DNA of 64,000 nucleotides from Achromobacter sp. UMC71. Lineage in GTDB: Bacteria > Pseudomonadota > Gammaproteobacteria > Burkholderiales > Burkholderiaceae_B. Each line of letters begins with the position of its first letter. Position 1 is the first letter of the stretch. Location: contig NZ_LZZT01000049.1 in NCBI RefSeq assembly GCF_014170305.1, positions 1-64,000 on the forward strand, read 5' to 3'. The notes beneath the pieces were generated by a model, which was not told the origin of the DNA, did no database searches, and worked only from the letters and a program-made list of their open reading frames with translations. Shown piece by piece: positions 25,118 to 34,723 of the stretch. The translations under genes were made by a program, and so were the position numbers.

Positions 25118-27709
25118 ATGCTGGATACTTACCGCCAACACGTTGCCGAACGCGCGGCTCTGGGGATTCCCCCGCTGCCCCTGACGGCCAAACAAACCGC
25201 TGAACTGATCGAACTGCTGAAGAACCCGCCCGCCGGCGAAGAGCAGAATCTGGTCGAGCTGCTGACCCACCGTGTTCCGGCCGGCGTGGATGACGCCGCC
25301 AAGGTCAAGGCTTCGTATCTGGCCGCCGTCGCCCTGGGCTCGGAAGCTTGTGCCCTGATCAGCCGCGCCAAGGCGACCGAACTGCTCGGCACGATGCTGG
25401 GCGGCTACAACATTGGCCCGCTGGTCCAACTGCTCGACGATGCGGAAATCGGCACGATCGCCGCCGATGCGCTGAAAAAGACCCTGTTGATGTTCGACGC
25501 CTTCCACGACGTGAAGGAAAAGGCCGACAAGGGCAACGCCAACGCCAAGTCCGTGATGCAAAGCTGGGCTGATGCCGAATGGTTCACCAGCCGTCCGGAA
25601 CTGCCCGAAAGCCTGACCATCACGGTCTTCAAGGTGCCCGGCGAAACCAACACCGATGACCTGTCGCCCGCCCCGGACGCCACCACCCGCCCCGACATTC
25701 CGATGCACGCCCTGGCGATGCTGAAGAACAAGCGCGACGGCGCGGCTTTCCAACCGGAAGAAGACGGCAAGCGCGGCCCGGTCAAGTTCATCGAATCGCT
25801 GAAGGAAAAGGGCCACCTCGTCGCCTACGTGGGCGACGTGGTCGGTACCGGTTCCTCGCGCAAGTCCGCCACCAACTCGGTGCTGTGGTTCACCGGCGAA
25901 GACATCCCCTTCGTGCCGAACAAGCGCTTTGGCGGCGTCTGCCTGGGCAACAAGATCGCCCCGATCTTCTACAACACCATGGAAGACGCCGGCGCCCTGC
26001 CGATCGAGCTGGACGTGTCCAAGATGGAAATGGGCGACGTGGTTGAACTGCGCCCGTACGAAGGCAAGGCCATCAAGAACGGCGAAGTCATCGCCGAATT
26101 CGAAGTGAAGTCCGACGTGCTGTTCGACGAAGTGCGCGCCGGCGGCCGCATTCCGCTGATCATCGGCCGCGGCCTGACGGGCAAGGCGCGCGAAGCGCTG
26201 GGCCTGGCGCCGTCGACGCTGTTCCGCCTGCCCAAGGACCCGGTCGACACGGGCAAGGGCTTCACGCTGGCCCAGAAGATGGTCGGCCGCGCCTGCGGCC
26301 TGCCGGAAGGCCGCGGCATCCGCCCGGGCACCTACTGCGAACCCAAGATGACCTCGGTCGGCAGCCAGGACACCACCGGCCCGATGACCCGCGACGAGCT
26401 GAAGGACCTGGCCTGCCTGGGCTTCTCGGCCGACCTGGTGATGCAGTCGTTCTGCCACACCGCCGCCTACCCCAAGCCCGTGGACGTGAAGACGCACCAC
26501 ACGCTGCCGGAATTCATCAGCACCCGTGGCGGCGTGTCGCTGCGCCCGGGCGACGGCGTGATCCACTCGTGGCTGAACCGCATGCTGTTGCCCGACACCG
26601 TCGGCACCGGCGGCGACTCGCACACCCGCTTCCCCATCGGCATCTCGTTCCCGGCCGGCTCGGGCCTGGTCGCCTTCGCCGCCGCCACCGGCGTGATGCC
26701 GCTGGACATGCCGGAATCGGTGCTGGTCCGCTTCAAGGGCAAGCTGCAACCCGGCGTGACCCTGCGAGACCTGGTCAACGCCATTCCGCTGTACGCCATC
26801 AAGCAAGGCCTGCTGACGGTTGCCAAGCAAGGCAAGAAGAACATCTTCTCCGGCCGCATCCTGGAAATCGAAGGCCTGCCCGACCTGAAGGTCGAACAAG
26901 CCTTCGAACTGTCGGACGCGTCGGCTGAACGTTCGGCCGCCGGCTGCTCGGTGTACCTGAACAAGGAACCGATCATCGAGTACATCAACAGCAACATCGT
27001 GATGTTGAAGTGGATGATCGCCAACGGCTACGAAGACGAACGCACGCTGGGCCGCCGCATCAAGGCCATGGAAGCCTGGCTGGCCGACCCGCAGCTGCTC
27101 AAGCCGGATGCCGACGCCGAATACGCCGCCGTCATCGAGATCGACCTGGCCGACGTGCACGAGCCCATCGTGGCCTGCCCGAACGACCCGGACGACGTCA
27201 AGACGCTGTCGGAAGTCGCCGGCGCCAAGATCGACGAAGTGTTCATCGGCAGCTGCATGACCAACATCGGCCACTTCCGCGCAGCCTCCAAGCTGCTGGA
27301 AGGCAAGCGCGACATCCCCGTCAAGCTGTGGGTGGCCCCGCCCACCAAGATGGATGCCACGCAACTGACCGAGGAAGGCCACTACGGCGTGTTCGGCACC
27401 GCCGGCGCCCGCACCGAAATGCCGGGCTGCTCGCTGTGCATGGGCAATCAGGCCCAAGTGCGTGAAGGCGCGACGGTCATGTCGACCAGCACGCGCAACT
27501 TCCCGAACCGCCTGGGCAAGAACACCAACGTGTACCTGGGTTCGGCCGAACTGGCCGCGATCTGCTCGAAGCTGGGCCGGATCCCGACCAAGGACGAGTA
27601 CATGACCGACATGGGCGTCATCAACAAGAGCGGCGACCAGATCTATCAGTACCTGAACTTCGACAAGATCGCCGACTACAAGGACGTGGCGGACGTGATC
27701 GAGGTGTAA
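25118..27709 (+). CDS. acnB: Aconitate hydratase B
   Basis: An 863-residue bifunctional aconitase B (citrate/isocitrate interconversion in the TCA cycle; in this class also 2-methyl-cis-aconitate hydration). Seen are the N-terminal HEAT-like AcnB domain ([16 protein letters not shown]...[23 protein letters not shown]), the swivel domain with [18 protein letters not shown], and the cluster-binding cysteines in [15 protein letters not shown] and [14 protein letters not shown]. The length is normal. ATG 25118 is taken because homologues start MLDTYR; in-frame sequence upstream is unconserved leader. It is monocistronic, with a dyad in the promoter and a strong terminator. Confidence 0.97.
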   Translation: MLDTYRQHVAERAALGIPPLPLTAKQTAELIELLKNPPAGEEQNLVELLTHRVPAGVDDAAKVKASYLAAVALGSEACALISRAKATELLGTMLGGYNIGPLVQLLDDAEIGTIAADALKKTLLMFDAFHDVKEKADKGNANAKSVMQSWADAEWFTSRPELPESLTITVFKVPGETNTDDLSPAPDATTRPDIPMHALAMLKNKRDGAAFQPEEDGKRGPVKFIESLKEKGHLVAYVGDVVGTGSSRKSATNSVLWFTGEDIPFVPNKRFGGVCLGNKIAPIFYNTMEDAGALPIELDVSKMEMGDVVELRPYEGKAIKNGEVIAEFEVKSDVLFDEVRAGGRIPLIIGRGLTGKAREALGLAPSTLFRLPKDPVDTGKGFTLAQKMVGRACGLPEGRGIRPGTYCEPKMTSVGSQDTTGPMTRDELKDLACLGFSADLVMQSFCHTAAYPKPVDVKTHHTLPEFISTRGGVSLRPGDGVIHSWLNRMLLPDTVGTGGDSHTRFPIGISFPAGSGLVAFAAATGVMPLDMPESVLVRFKGKLQPGVTLRDLVNAIPLYAIKQGLLTVAKQGKKNIFSGRILEIEGLPDLKVEQAFELSDASAERSAAGCSVYLNKEPIIEYINSNIVMLKWMIANGYEDERTLGRRIKAMEAWLADPQLLKPDADAEYAAVIEIDLADVHEPIVACPNDPDDVKTLSEVAGAKIDEVFIGSCMTNIGHFRAASKLLEGKRDIPVKLWVAPPTKMDATQLTEEGHYGVFGTAGARTEMPGCSLCMGNQAQVREGATVMSTSTRNFPNRLGKNTNVYLGSAELAAICSKLGRIPTKDEYMTDMGVINKSGDQIYQYLNFDKIADYKDVADVIEV

Positions 27710-27739
27710 GCCTCTGTTCTCCGCCAGGCTTGCCTGCGG

Positions 27740-27770
27740 ACGGCCCCGGAGCGATCCGGGGCCGTTTTTC
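27740..27770 (+). terminator. acnB terminator
   Basis: An 11-bp stem, ACGGCCCCGGA/TCCGGGGCCGT (27740-27750 and 27755-27765), with loop GCGA is followed by TTTTTC. It is about 30 bases after the acnB stop. Confidence 0.9.
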
Positions 27771-27915
27771 TTTGGGCGGCGCCGGCCCGGACCGCGCCAT
27801 GGCGCCTATTTAGTCGGGGACGGAACTTTTAGGGCGATACGTTTTCATACAATCACAGTAACCAATGACACAAAATCCCTAATCGCCGGCCGCCGGCACC
27901 AGGAGAAGACTGCCA

Positions 27916-28515
27916 ATGACACGGCTCTTGCTGCCGCTGCCGCTGCTGACGGCGCTGGCCGGTTGCGCCACGGCCCCGCCTTCGAATCCCGAGAACATCT
28001 GCGCGATCTTCCGCGAAAAGCCCGACTGGCACGACGCCGCGCTGAAGGTGCAGAAGAAATGGGGCGCGCCGGTGCCCGTGCCGATGGCCATGATGTACCA
28101 GGAGTCCTCGTTCAAGCAGGACGCCGTGCCACCACGCTATTACTTCCTGGGCATCATCCCCTGGGGCCGGGTGAGCTCCGCCTACGGCTATGCCCAGGCC
28201 AAGGACGAGACCTGGGGCGACTACAAGAAAGACGCGGGCGGCTGGGGCTCCAGCCGCGACAACTTCGCGGACGCCCTGGACTTCATGGGGTGGTATATGA
28301 ACAAGACCCAGCGCCTGAACGGCGTGTCCAAGTCCGACGCCTACGGCCAGTACCTGAACTACCACGAGGGCTGGACGGGCTACCGCAACCGCAGCTACGA
28401 CCGCAAGGCCTGGCTCAAGACGGTGTCACAGAAAGTGCAGGCGCGCGCCGACAAGTTCGCCGCCCAGTACAAGAGCTGCGAAAAAGACCTCACGCGCGGC
28501 GGCTGGTTCTTCTGA
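27916..28515 (+). CDS. Lipoprotein with lytic-transglycosylase-like (SLT) domain
   Basis: A 199-residue protein with a lipoprotein signal ending in the lipobox LAGC (Cys17), so it is an envelope lipoprotein. The mature domain has VPMAMMYQESSFKQDA, the Glu-Ser-Ser-Phe motif of goose-lysozyme/SLT folds with the catalytic Glu, followed by SAYGYAQAKDETWGDYKKDAGGWGSSRDNFADALDFMGWYM and YLNYHEGWTGYRNRSYDRKAWL. It probably cleaves or binds peptidoglycan glycan strands. AGGAG precedes the start. A convergent gene begins 26 bases later. Confidence 0.82.
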   Translation: MTRLLLPLPLLTALAGCATAPPSNPENICAIFREKPDWHDAALKVQKKWGAPVPVPMAMMYQESSFKQDAVPPRYYFLGIIPWGRVSSAYGYAQAKDETWGDYKKDAGGWGSSRDNFADALDFMGWYMNKTQRLNGVSKSDAYGQYLNYHEGWTGYRNRSYDRKAWLKTVSQKVQARADKFAAQYKSCEKDLTRGGWFF

Positions 28516-28540
28516 ACGCCGCAACCGGCACGCCGCGCGC

Positions 28541-29167
28541 TCAATAGATCCCGTAGGGAACCTCGACCGCCAAGGGCTTGCCGCCCTGGGCCGGGCGCAG
28601 TGCATAGGCATGCACCATGCCGTCCCCGCTGGCCAGCGACACTTCTTCGCGTTCCACGGCATAACGTTTGCCGTCGAGCTCGAGCGTGCCCGGGGCGACC
28701 GCCTGGGCCTGGGTGGGCAGCAGCAGGCCGCCCAATTCGCCGGCCATGTCCGAGAATTCGTAGTCGCGCAAAGCCCCTTCCGCCCGCAGGAGTTGCACGC
28801 GGGGCCGGTACGGCGCAGCGTCCAGGTTCCAGCCGTTGACCAGATCGGTGATCCACGGGCCCGGAATGCCATAGGTGCTGTCCAGCTCGGCCTCGCTGAT
28901 TTCCGGCCCGGCCACGACCAGGCAACACACGGTCTTGCCTGCCTTGAAATCGTAGGCCGCCCACTTGCTGCCCGCGGCAACCACGCCGGGCAGCATCGAG
29001 TAGCGGTATTGCTGACTGAGCTGGGCATCGGACACCTTGCGCCAGGCGCCGACGGCGGGCGGCTGCGCCGACGATCCCGCCGCGGGCGTCTGCGCGGGCT
29101 GCTGCGCCTGGCAAGCCAGCGTCATCGTGATGCCCCCGATCAGGGCGGCGATCTGTTTGGCGATCAT
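28541..29167 (-). CDS. Exported protein of unknown function
   Basis: A 208-residue protein with a signal peptide that may be a lipoprotein signal ([13 protein letters not shown]; the lipobox T-L-A-C is not ideal). The mature part begins with a Gln/Ala/Pro linker and continues with a beta-rich domain ([39 protein letters not shown]...) that I cannot assign. The start codon overlaps the stop of the upstream tpm gene (ATGA), so the two are co-translated, but no functional link is evident. Confidence 0.6.
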   Translation of the reverse strand: MIAKQIAALIGGITMTLACQAQQPAQTPAAGSSAQPPAVGAWRKVSDAQLSQQYRYSMLPGVVAAGSKWAAYDFKAGKTVCCLVVAGPEISEAELDSTYGIPGPWITDLVNGWNLDAAPYRPRVQLLRAEGALRDYEFSDMAGELGGLLLPTQAQAVAPGTLELDGKRYAVEREEVSLASGDGMVHAYALRPAQGGKPLAVEVPYGIY

Positions 29168-29829
29168 GGCTGCGATTGCCCCCCCAGCCGGTACACCACC
29201 GTGTCCAGCCGGCTCACGCCACGTTCGGCGAACTTGGGTTCCTTGGCCAGGATATCGCGGCGGTCAATGATGACCGCTGGCGAGACGCCGGCGAACAGGG
29301 CCTGCACGTCGGCGTCGACCAGCGCGAACGGCGGGCCTTCCATTTCTTCCTGGGGGTAGTCCAGGGTGATCAGCAGGCCGCGATAGCCCGGCGCCAATTG
29401 TCCGTAGACATGGCGCACATAGGCACCGCGCATGTCGGCCGGCAACGCCACCAGCGCCGCGCGGTCGTAGGCGCCCACGCAGTGCGACAGCAATTGCGCA
29501 TCCAGCTTGAAGATATCGCCGCAGATGATCTCGATATTGCCCGCCACGTAGTGCTTGCCGTAGGCGGTGTCGTGGATGACGGGCTTGAGCTCGTTTTCGG
29601 TGAAGAATTGCTCGACCGCCAATTGGGACAGTTCCACGCCCAGCACCTGGAAACCCTGCGCCGCCAGCCAGACCATGTCCAGCGACTTGCCGCATAGCGG
29701 CACCAGCACCTTGCCCCCTGGGGGCGCCGACAGCGTCGGCCAGTATTTCTGTAACAGGGGCGTCACGCGTGTTTGATGAAAATGCGTGCGTCCGTCGCGC
29801 CAGCGTTCCAACCAGAATTCCGCGTCCAT
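29164..29829 (-). CDS. tpm: Thiopurine S-methyltransferase
   Basis: A 221-residue SAM-dependent methyltransferase of the bacterial TPMT family. Signatures are the opening [32 protein letters not shown], the SAM-binding [36 protein letters not shown], and [21 protein letters not shown]. The length is typical of the family. In characterised bacteria (Tmp/TPMT) it methylates thiopurines and contributes to tellurite or selenium detoxification. It is the first gene of a two-gene operon. Confidence 0.92.
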   Translation of the reverse strand: MDAEFWLERWRDGRTHFHQTRVTPLLQKYWPTLSAPPGGKVLVPLCGKSLDMVWLAAQGFQVLGVELSQLAVEQFFTENELKPVIHDTAYGKHYVAGNIEIICGDIFKLDAQLLSHCVGAYDRAALVALPADMRGAYVRHVYGQLAPGYRGLLITLDYPQEEMEGPPFALVDADVQALFAGVSPAVIIDRRDILAKEPKFAERGVSRLDTVVYRLGGQSQP

Positions 29830-30119
29830 GCTTTGTATTTATCCTCCGGAAAATAGCGAATAACTCCATTCGCGGGCGGTGCCGCGCGCCGGTGCGCAGC
29901 TTGGCAAGACCCCCAGATACTACCTGTCCGGCGCCGGGTCAGCATGGGGAACAAGCGCCCGAATGACGCGTTTACCCCGCGCGGCGGTCTGCGTGCCGCG
30001 CCGGATGGCGGACACAGAGGCTTCGGGCTCGACCTAGGGTTTGTCCTAATCCGTAATCCGCATCCAGCCAGCGGCCAGCGCCGTATGTGTTCGTGACGGC
30101 CAACAAAAAGGAGATCGTC

Positions 30120-30665
30120 ATGAAATTGCTAGCCTCGATTGCCATCGCCTGCTCCGCCCTGACCCTGTCGCCGACCTACGCGGCCGACGTCATGGTGGGC
30201 GGTCAAGCGATGATGCCCAGCAAGAACATCGTCGCCAACGCGGTCAATTCCGCCGACCACACCACTCTGGTCGCGGCCGTGAAGGCCGCCGGCCTGGTGG
30301 ACACGCTGCAGGGCAAGGGGCCGTTCACGGTCTTCGCGCCCACCAACGCCGCCTTCAACAAGCTGCCGGCCGGCACGGTCGACACCCTGGTCAAGCCGGA
30401 AAACAAGGCCACCCTGACCAAGATCCTGACCTATCACGTGGTGCCGGGCAAACTGGACTTCGACGCCTTGGCCGCCAAGGCCAAGAAGGGCGGCGTCACC
30501 GAGCTGACCACGGTCAGCGGCGGCAAGCTCTGGGTCACGATGAACGGCAAGCACAACCTGACCGTCAAGGACGAAAAGGGCGGCGTCGCCACCATCAGCA
30601 CCTACGACGTCTACCAGTCCAACGGCGTGATCCACGTGATCGACAGCGTGCTGATGCCCAAGTAA
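30120..30665 (+). CDS. Exported fasciclin-domain (FAS1) protein
   Basis: A 181-residue protein with a Sec signal peptide (LLASIAIACSALTLSPTYA) and one FAS1 domain. H1 is GPFTVFAPTNAAFNKLP; the later YHVVPGKLDF and VYQSNGVIHVIDSVLMPK (H2) close the fold. FAS1 proteins are adhesion or extracellular-matrix modules. AAGGAG precedes the ATG. It is monocistronic, with a 290-base leader region that shows no recognisable regulatory motif. Confidence 0.9.
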   Translation: MKLLASIAIACSALTLSPTYAADVMVGGQAMMPSKNIVANAVNSADHTTLVAAVKAAGLVDTLQGKGPFTVFAPTNAAFNKLPAGTVDTLVKPENKATLTKILTYHVVPGKLDFDALAAKAKKGGVTELTTVSGGKLWVTMNGKHNLTVKDEKGGVATISTYDVYQSNGVIHVIDSVLMPK

Positions 30666-30712
30666 GCGCGCATCGCCTGCCCCGCGGCCGCTGCGGCGCG
30701 GGATGAGGATCC

Positions 30713-30734
30713 GGCCCGGCGGCAACGCCGGGCC
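30713..30734 (+). terminator. Possible terminator after the fasciclin gene
   Basis: GGCCCGGC-N6-GCCGGGCC (30713-30720 and 30727-30734) forms an 8-bp stem followed by TTGCC. It lies about 50 bases after the stop codon. Confidence 0.5.
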
Positions 30735-30801
30735 TTGCCATGGGCGGCGGTGAAACGCGGATTCGCGATATCGTAGGGCCTTCGCCCCCTGCCCGCCCGC
30801 C

Positions 30802-31569
30802 ATGATCGCAACGCTGCGCCGCCCTCTCCGATCGTTGTCCGGCCCTTCATGCCGCCTGCTCCGTGGCCTGTGGCTCGCCCTGCTGCTGACCAGCCTGATT
30901 GCCGCTGCGAACGCGCAAGCGCAACCGCAACCGGCGCCGGAATTCGACAACGCCTACAAGGCAGAACTGGCCGCGGAAAGCGCGGCCTTGCGTGCCCGTA
31001 TCCAGCAGTGGCCCGCGCCCCTGCAAGCCATGAATCAGCAGATCTCGGCCGCCTTGCGCGCCAACGATCCGGAACAGGCGCGCCGCATCGCCGAAGACCT
31101 ATCGCGCCGCGATCCCGCCAATGCCGACGTCAAGAACTTCCTGGGCAAACTGCAAGCCGTCAATGGCCAGCCAGGGGCGGCGGTGCAGCTATTCGATGAG
31201 GCCATCAAGCTGAGCCCGGACAACCGCTGGTTCTATGTCAACAAGGCCGGCGCACAGGCCGAACTGCGGGACTTGCCCAACGCGCTGGCCACGGCGCGCG
31301 CACTGACCGCGCGCTATCCGCAATGGAGCATAGGCCTGAACCTGGAAGCGGCGCTGCTGGACGGCCTGGACCGCGAGCCCGAGGCCCTTAGGGCGTACGA
31401 ACGGGCGGTAGCCGGAACACCCCCCAGCGCCCAGATCCTGACCAACCAGGGACTGCTGCTGCGGCGCCAGGGCCGCCAGGCCGACGCCCGCGCCAGCTAC
31501 GAAGCGGCGCTGCGGGTGCAGCCCGGCTATGGCCGCGCCGAGGCCGAGCTGGCGTCGCTGCCGCGATAG
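30802..31569 (+). CDS. Exported TPR-repeat protein
   Basis: A 255-residue protein with a signal peptide (LWLALLLTSLIAAANAQAQ) and tetratricopeptide repeats from about 75 onward (ALRANDPEQARRIAEDLSRRDPANADVKNFLGKLQAVNGQPGAAVQLFDEAIKLSPDNRWFYVNKAGAQAELRDLPNALATARALTARYPQ...). It is a protein-protein interaction scaffold, probably periplasmic. The next gene follows after 62 bases on the same strand and is also exported; a shared role is possible but unproven. Confidence 0.75.
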   Translation: MIATLRRPLRSLSGPSCRLLRGLWLALLLTSLIAAANAQAQPQPAPEFDNAYKAELAAESAALRARIQQWPAPLQAMNQQISAALRANDPEQARRIAEDLSRRDPANADVKNFLGKLQAVNGQPGAAVQLFDEAIKLSPDNRWFYVNKAGAQAELRDLPNALATARALTARYPQWSIGLNLEAALLDGLDREPEALRAYERAVAGTPPSAQILTNQGLLLRRQGRQADARASYEAALRVQPGYGRAEAELASLPR

Positions 31570-31631
31570 CCTCCCCGTTCGCCCCGAAGGTTTGCCGACA
31601 CCCGAGCCATCCACCGCCGCAGGAGCCGCCG

Positions 31632-32450
31632 ATGCCCTTCATGCCGTCCGATCAGGCCGTGCCGAACCCCAGCCGGCCGCCCGCCATCACATCCCCCGCG
31701 CGCCGCGCCCTGACGCTGTCGCTGGCGGCGCTGGCCTGCGCACCGCTGCGCGTGGCGGCGGCGGCCGGCGCCACGCCTTCCCAAGACCGGGACGCCCTCA
31801 TCCGCCGGGTGTTCAAGGCAGACCTGGCCGGCATCCGCTATAACGCGGACCATGCCAGCCTGATGCGCCACCTGGGGGTGATCTGGATTCCCGTAGAGTC
31901 GGGCGCGCCGGGCATCGAATTCGAAAATCCGCTGGGCGGCAAGGACACGATCGGCGCGGCGATGGCCTTGCTCGGCACCCACGACCGAAGCCGGGCGGCG
32001 CAGCGGCTGGCGGAAGTCAGCCGGCTGGTGCCATCCTATGTGCGTGAAATCGGCCGCCTTGCCCCCGGCCGCTATGTCGTGCCGGCGGCGCGGCGCGAGG
32101 CCTTTGACTTTCCCGACAGCGGCGTCGACGCGCAGGGCAATTTCCAGCTACGGGGCGAACATCTTGCCCTGCTGCGCGCGGCGAATTGGCGCGATGCCGG
32201 CACAGACGCGCTGGAAGCCGTGCTGCGCGAGGGCGACGCGTATTGGCCCATGCCGTATATCGACGGCAAGCGTCCCTACGGCGACAGCAGTTTCTACCAG
32301 ATCGACATGGCGCGGCTGCTGGGCGAACCCTACGCCTTGGACGCACGGGGCCGTGCGATCACGGAACCCGCCAAGGACGCGCGGCTGGCCAGCCTGCACT
32401 GGCAGACGGCCGCCGCGTTGCAGGTGTTCCTGGCCCACGCCAGCGCCTGA
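31632..32450 (+). CDS. Exported protein of unknown function
   Basis: A 272-residue protein with an N-terminal signal containing two consecutive arginines before the hydrophobic stretch (PARRALTLSLAALACAPLRVAAAA), possibly Tat- but more likely Sec-dependent. No family is recognised in the mature part; visible features are NADHASLMRHLGVIWIPVESGAPGIEFENPLGG and an acidic YWPMPYIDGKRPYGDSSFYQIDMARLLG segment. GGAG lies 6 bases before the ATG. It is possibly in an operon with the TPR protein. Confidence 0.6.
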   Translation: MPFMPSDQAVPNPSRPPAITSPARRALTLSLAALACAPLRVAAAAGATPSQDRDALIRRVFKADLAGIRYNADHASLMRHLGVIWIPVESGAPGIEFENPLGGKDTIGAAMALLGTHDRSRAAQRLAEVSRLVPSYVREIGRLAPGRYVVPAARREAFDFPDSGVDAQGNFQLRGEHLALLRAANWRDAGTDALEAVLREGDAYWPMPYIDGKRPYGDSSFYQIDMARLLGEPYALDARGRAITEPAKDARLASLHWQTAAALQVFLAHASA

Positions 32451-32478
32451 TAGCACTGCAAGGCGCCTCGCACCGGCC

Positions 32479-33234
32479 CTAGCGCGTAAGAAAAAGCCGG
32501 ATATCGTCGGCCACCGGCACCGCCGCCAGCACCATCAGGAACAGCGCCAGCGGCAGCGTGGAGCCAAAGCCGTAGTGGAAGAACGAATACGCGCCCGTCA
32601 CGCCGCCAGCAAAGAACAGCGTGACCATCCAGCTCAGTACGATGAGCTTGCCGCGGTCGGCCCGCACCGGCGGCGTGTCCACCGCGTCGGCCCGCGCCAG
32701 ATTCCAATAGAACAGCTTGCCCAGTTCAATGCCGATATCGGTGACCATGCCGGTCACGTGGGTGGTACGGATCTCGGACTTGGAGACCTTGGTGATCATC
32801 GCGTTCTGCAGGCCCATGATGTAGCACAGCAGCATCACGGTGCCCGGCACGTAGAACCAGCGCAGCGTTTCCAGATTGGCGCCCAGCAGACCGAACACCA
32901 GCAGCAGCAAGGCCTCGACCAGCAGTGGCAGCGCAAACTCGCTGGCCAGGTGCGAGCGGCGTCCGAAATGGATCAGCGAAGCCGACGTGGCCGCCCCCGC
33001 CAGGAACGACAGCAGCGCGGCCAGGCCCTGCAATACCACCGCCAGGCCGCCCAGTGCCATGTGGTCGGCCATCATCGACACGATGCCCGACATGTGCGAG
33101 GTGTACTGCTGCACCGCCAGGAAGCCGCCCGCGTTGACGGCGCCCGCGGTGAAGGTCAGGAAATAGGCCAGCCGCCGGTTGGCCTGCGGCGTGCGGCTGA
33201 CCGCGGTGAGCTGGCGCAGAAAGGGAATGGGCAC
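32479..33234 (-). CDS. DUF1275 (YoaK-type) membrane protein
   Basis: A 251-residue protein (from GTG 33234) with about six membrane spans and the DUF1275 opening RRLAYFLTFTAGAVNAGGFLAVQQYTSHMSGIVSMMAD, followed by TKVSKSEIRTTHVTGMVTDIGIELGKL. The family is uncharacterised. GGAG 11 bases before the GTG supports this start; a TTG at 33276 without a ribosome-binding site is the alternative. It converges with the upstream exported-protein gene. Confidence 0.82.
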   Translation of the reverse strand: MPIPFLRQLTAVSRTPQANRRLAYFLTFTAGAVNAGGFLAVQQYTSHMSGIVSMMADHMALGGLAVVLQGLAALLSFLAGAATSASLIHFGRRSHLASEFALPLLVEALLLLVFGLLGANLETLRWFYVPGTVMLLCYIMGLQNAMITKVSKSEIRTTHVTGMVTDIGIELGKLFYWNLARADAVDTPPVRADRGKLIVLSWMVTLFFAGGVTGAYSFFHYGFGSTLPLALFLMVLAAVPVADDIRLFLTR

Positions 33235-33356
33235 GGCCGTGAAAGCTCCCGGAAACAGGTCAGCGCGGCCGGCCAAGCCCGCCGCGCCCGGTCCCAGGAT
33301 TCTACCGCCGGGGCGCGTGCGTCGACCGCCTGCGCAGCCGCCCCGGTCGCGGCAGT

Positions 33357-34406
33357 TCAGGCCGCGTCCGACTCCGCCAGCTGCTTGCGGCGGAACTCGC
33401 CCTGGCGCACGTGCATCCAGCCCGGATATTCCGGCGGCAGCGCGCTGACCTTGTCCAGCTGCTCCAGTTCTTCGGACGTCAGCTTGATCGCGGTGGCCGC
33501 CAGGTTGTCGTCCAGCTGATCGACCCGCTTGGCGCCGATGATGACGCTGGTCACCGAACGCTGGTGCAGCAGCCAGGCCAGCGCCACTTGCGCCACCGAC
33601 ACCCCGCGCGCATCCGCCACCTTGCGCAACGCATCGATGCTGTCGAACGCGCGGTCACGGTCCACCGGCGGGAAGTCGAACTGGGCGCGGCGGCTGCCGG
33701 CCTCGGCCTGGCCGTCGCGGCTGTACTTGCCGCTAAGCAGGCCGCCCGCCAAGGGGCTCCAGACCATCAGGCCGACGCCCTCGCTTTGCAGGAGCGGCAC
33801 GATCTCGCGTTCCAGGTCGCGGCCGGCGATGGTGTAGTACGCCTGCAGCGACTCGAAGCGGGCCAGGCCCAGACGCTCGGCGATGCCCAGGGCTTTCATG
33901 ATCTGCCAGGCCGCCCAGTTGGACACGCCGACGTAGCGCACGTGGCCGTGCTGCACCAGATTGTCCAGCGCCCGCACCGTTTCCTCGACCGGCGTGGCCG
34001 GGTCGAAGCCGTGGATCTGGTACAGGTCGATGTGATCCAGTTGCAGACGCGTCAGGCTTTTCTTGACGCTATCCATGATGTGAAAGCGCGAGTTGCCGCG
34101 GGCATTCACACCGGCGCCTGTCTGGCCGAACACCTTGGTGGCGATGACCACGTCGTCGCGCGCCACGTTCAGGTCGCGCAGCGCCTGCCCGGTGATGACC
34201 TCGGAGCGGCCTTCCGAATACACGTCCGCGGTGTCGATGAAATTGACGCCCGCGTCAAGCGCGCGCCCCACCAGGCGATTGGCGTCTTCCTGCTGCAGGT
34301 CGCCGATCTTGCTCCACAATTCGCCTTCGCCACCGAAGGTCATGGTGCCCAGGCAAAGTTCCGAGACGAACAGGCCGGTGCTGCCGAATTTTTTGTACCG
34401 CATCAT
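33357..34406 (-). CDS. Aldo/keto reductase
   Basis: A 349-residue NADPH-dependent aldo/keto reductase of the YghZ/Tas-like group. The catalytic tetrad is visible as Asp and Tyr in NFIDTADVYSEGRSE, Lys in VVIATKVFG and His in LYQIHGFD. The TIM-barrel cofactor motif is SVTSVIIGAKRVDQLDDNL near the C-terminus. AAGGAG precedes two successive ATGs. It is divergent from an AraC-type gene, reminiscent of the E. coli yqhC-yqhD/dkgA arrangement in which the regulator induces aldehyde reductases on electrophile stress. Confidence 0.9.
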   Translation of the reverse strand: MMRYKKFGSTGLFVSELCLGTMTFGGEGELWSKIGDLQQEDANRLVGRALDAGVNFIDTADVYSEGRSEVITGQALRDLNVARDDVVIATKVFGQTGAGVNARGNSRFHIMDSVKKSLTRLQLDHIDLYQIHGFDPATPVEETVRALDNLVQHGHVRYVGVSNWAAWQIMKALGIAERLGLARFESLQAYYTIAGRDLEREIVPLLQSEGVGLMVWSPLAGGLLSGKYSRDGQAEAGSRRAQFDFPPVDRDRAFDSIDALRKVADARGVSVAQVALAWLLHQRSVTSVIIGAKRVDQLDDNLAATAIKLTSEELEQLDKVSALPPEYPGWMHVRQGEFRRKQLAESDAA

Positions 34407-34533
34407 TGCACTCCTTCTGGGGCGCGGCGCGCCGCCCGGGCCGGGATGGCAGGGCGATGGCGCGGGGCCGGGGGTGAAAACAGTATGCGTCTGGCGGCCC
34501 GGGGAACGGATGCTCGATCCTGCCCTTTTTTTG

Positions 34534-34675
34534 CCTGATTCTCTGGCGTGAGGACCTACCGGCCGGTATCCGCCCGATCCTCCGCACTTCTTGCCTATTT
34601 GTCCGTGGCGCTGCGGCAGATGGTTCAGCCAGCGCTTGGTTGGGTCTACACTCGATACCGCCTGATCCTCTGGCG
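34534..34675. promoter_or_regulatory. Pair of direct repeats, candidate AraC operator
   Basis: The 15-mer CCTGAT(T/C)CTCTGGCG occurs at 34534-34548 and 34661-34675, 127 bases apart, with a single mismatch. Both lie in the 317-base region between the divergent aldo/keto reductase and AraC genes. AraC-type proteins bind directly repeated half-sites, so these are natural candidates. Confidence 0.4.
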
Positions 34676-34723
34676 CCCCCTCGCCTCACGCGCGCGCAAG
34701 ACCGCTATTCACGGAGCTGCCCC

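Noticed and set aside
25103-27457. 784-codon minus-strand ORF opposite acnB
   Set aside because: Antisense shadow of a highly conserved acnB; no ribosome-binding site or domain.
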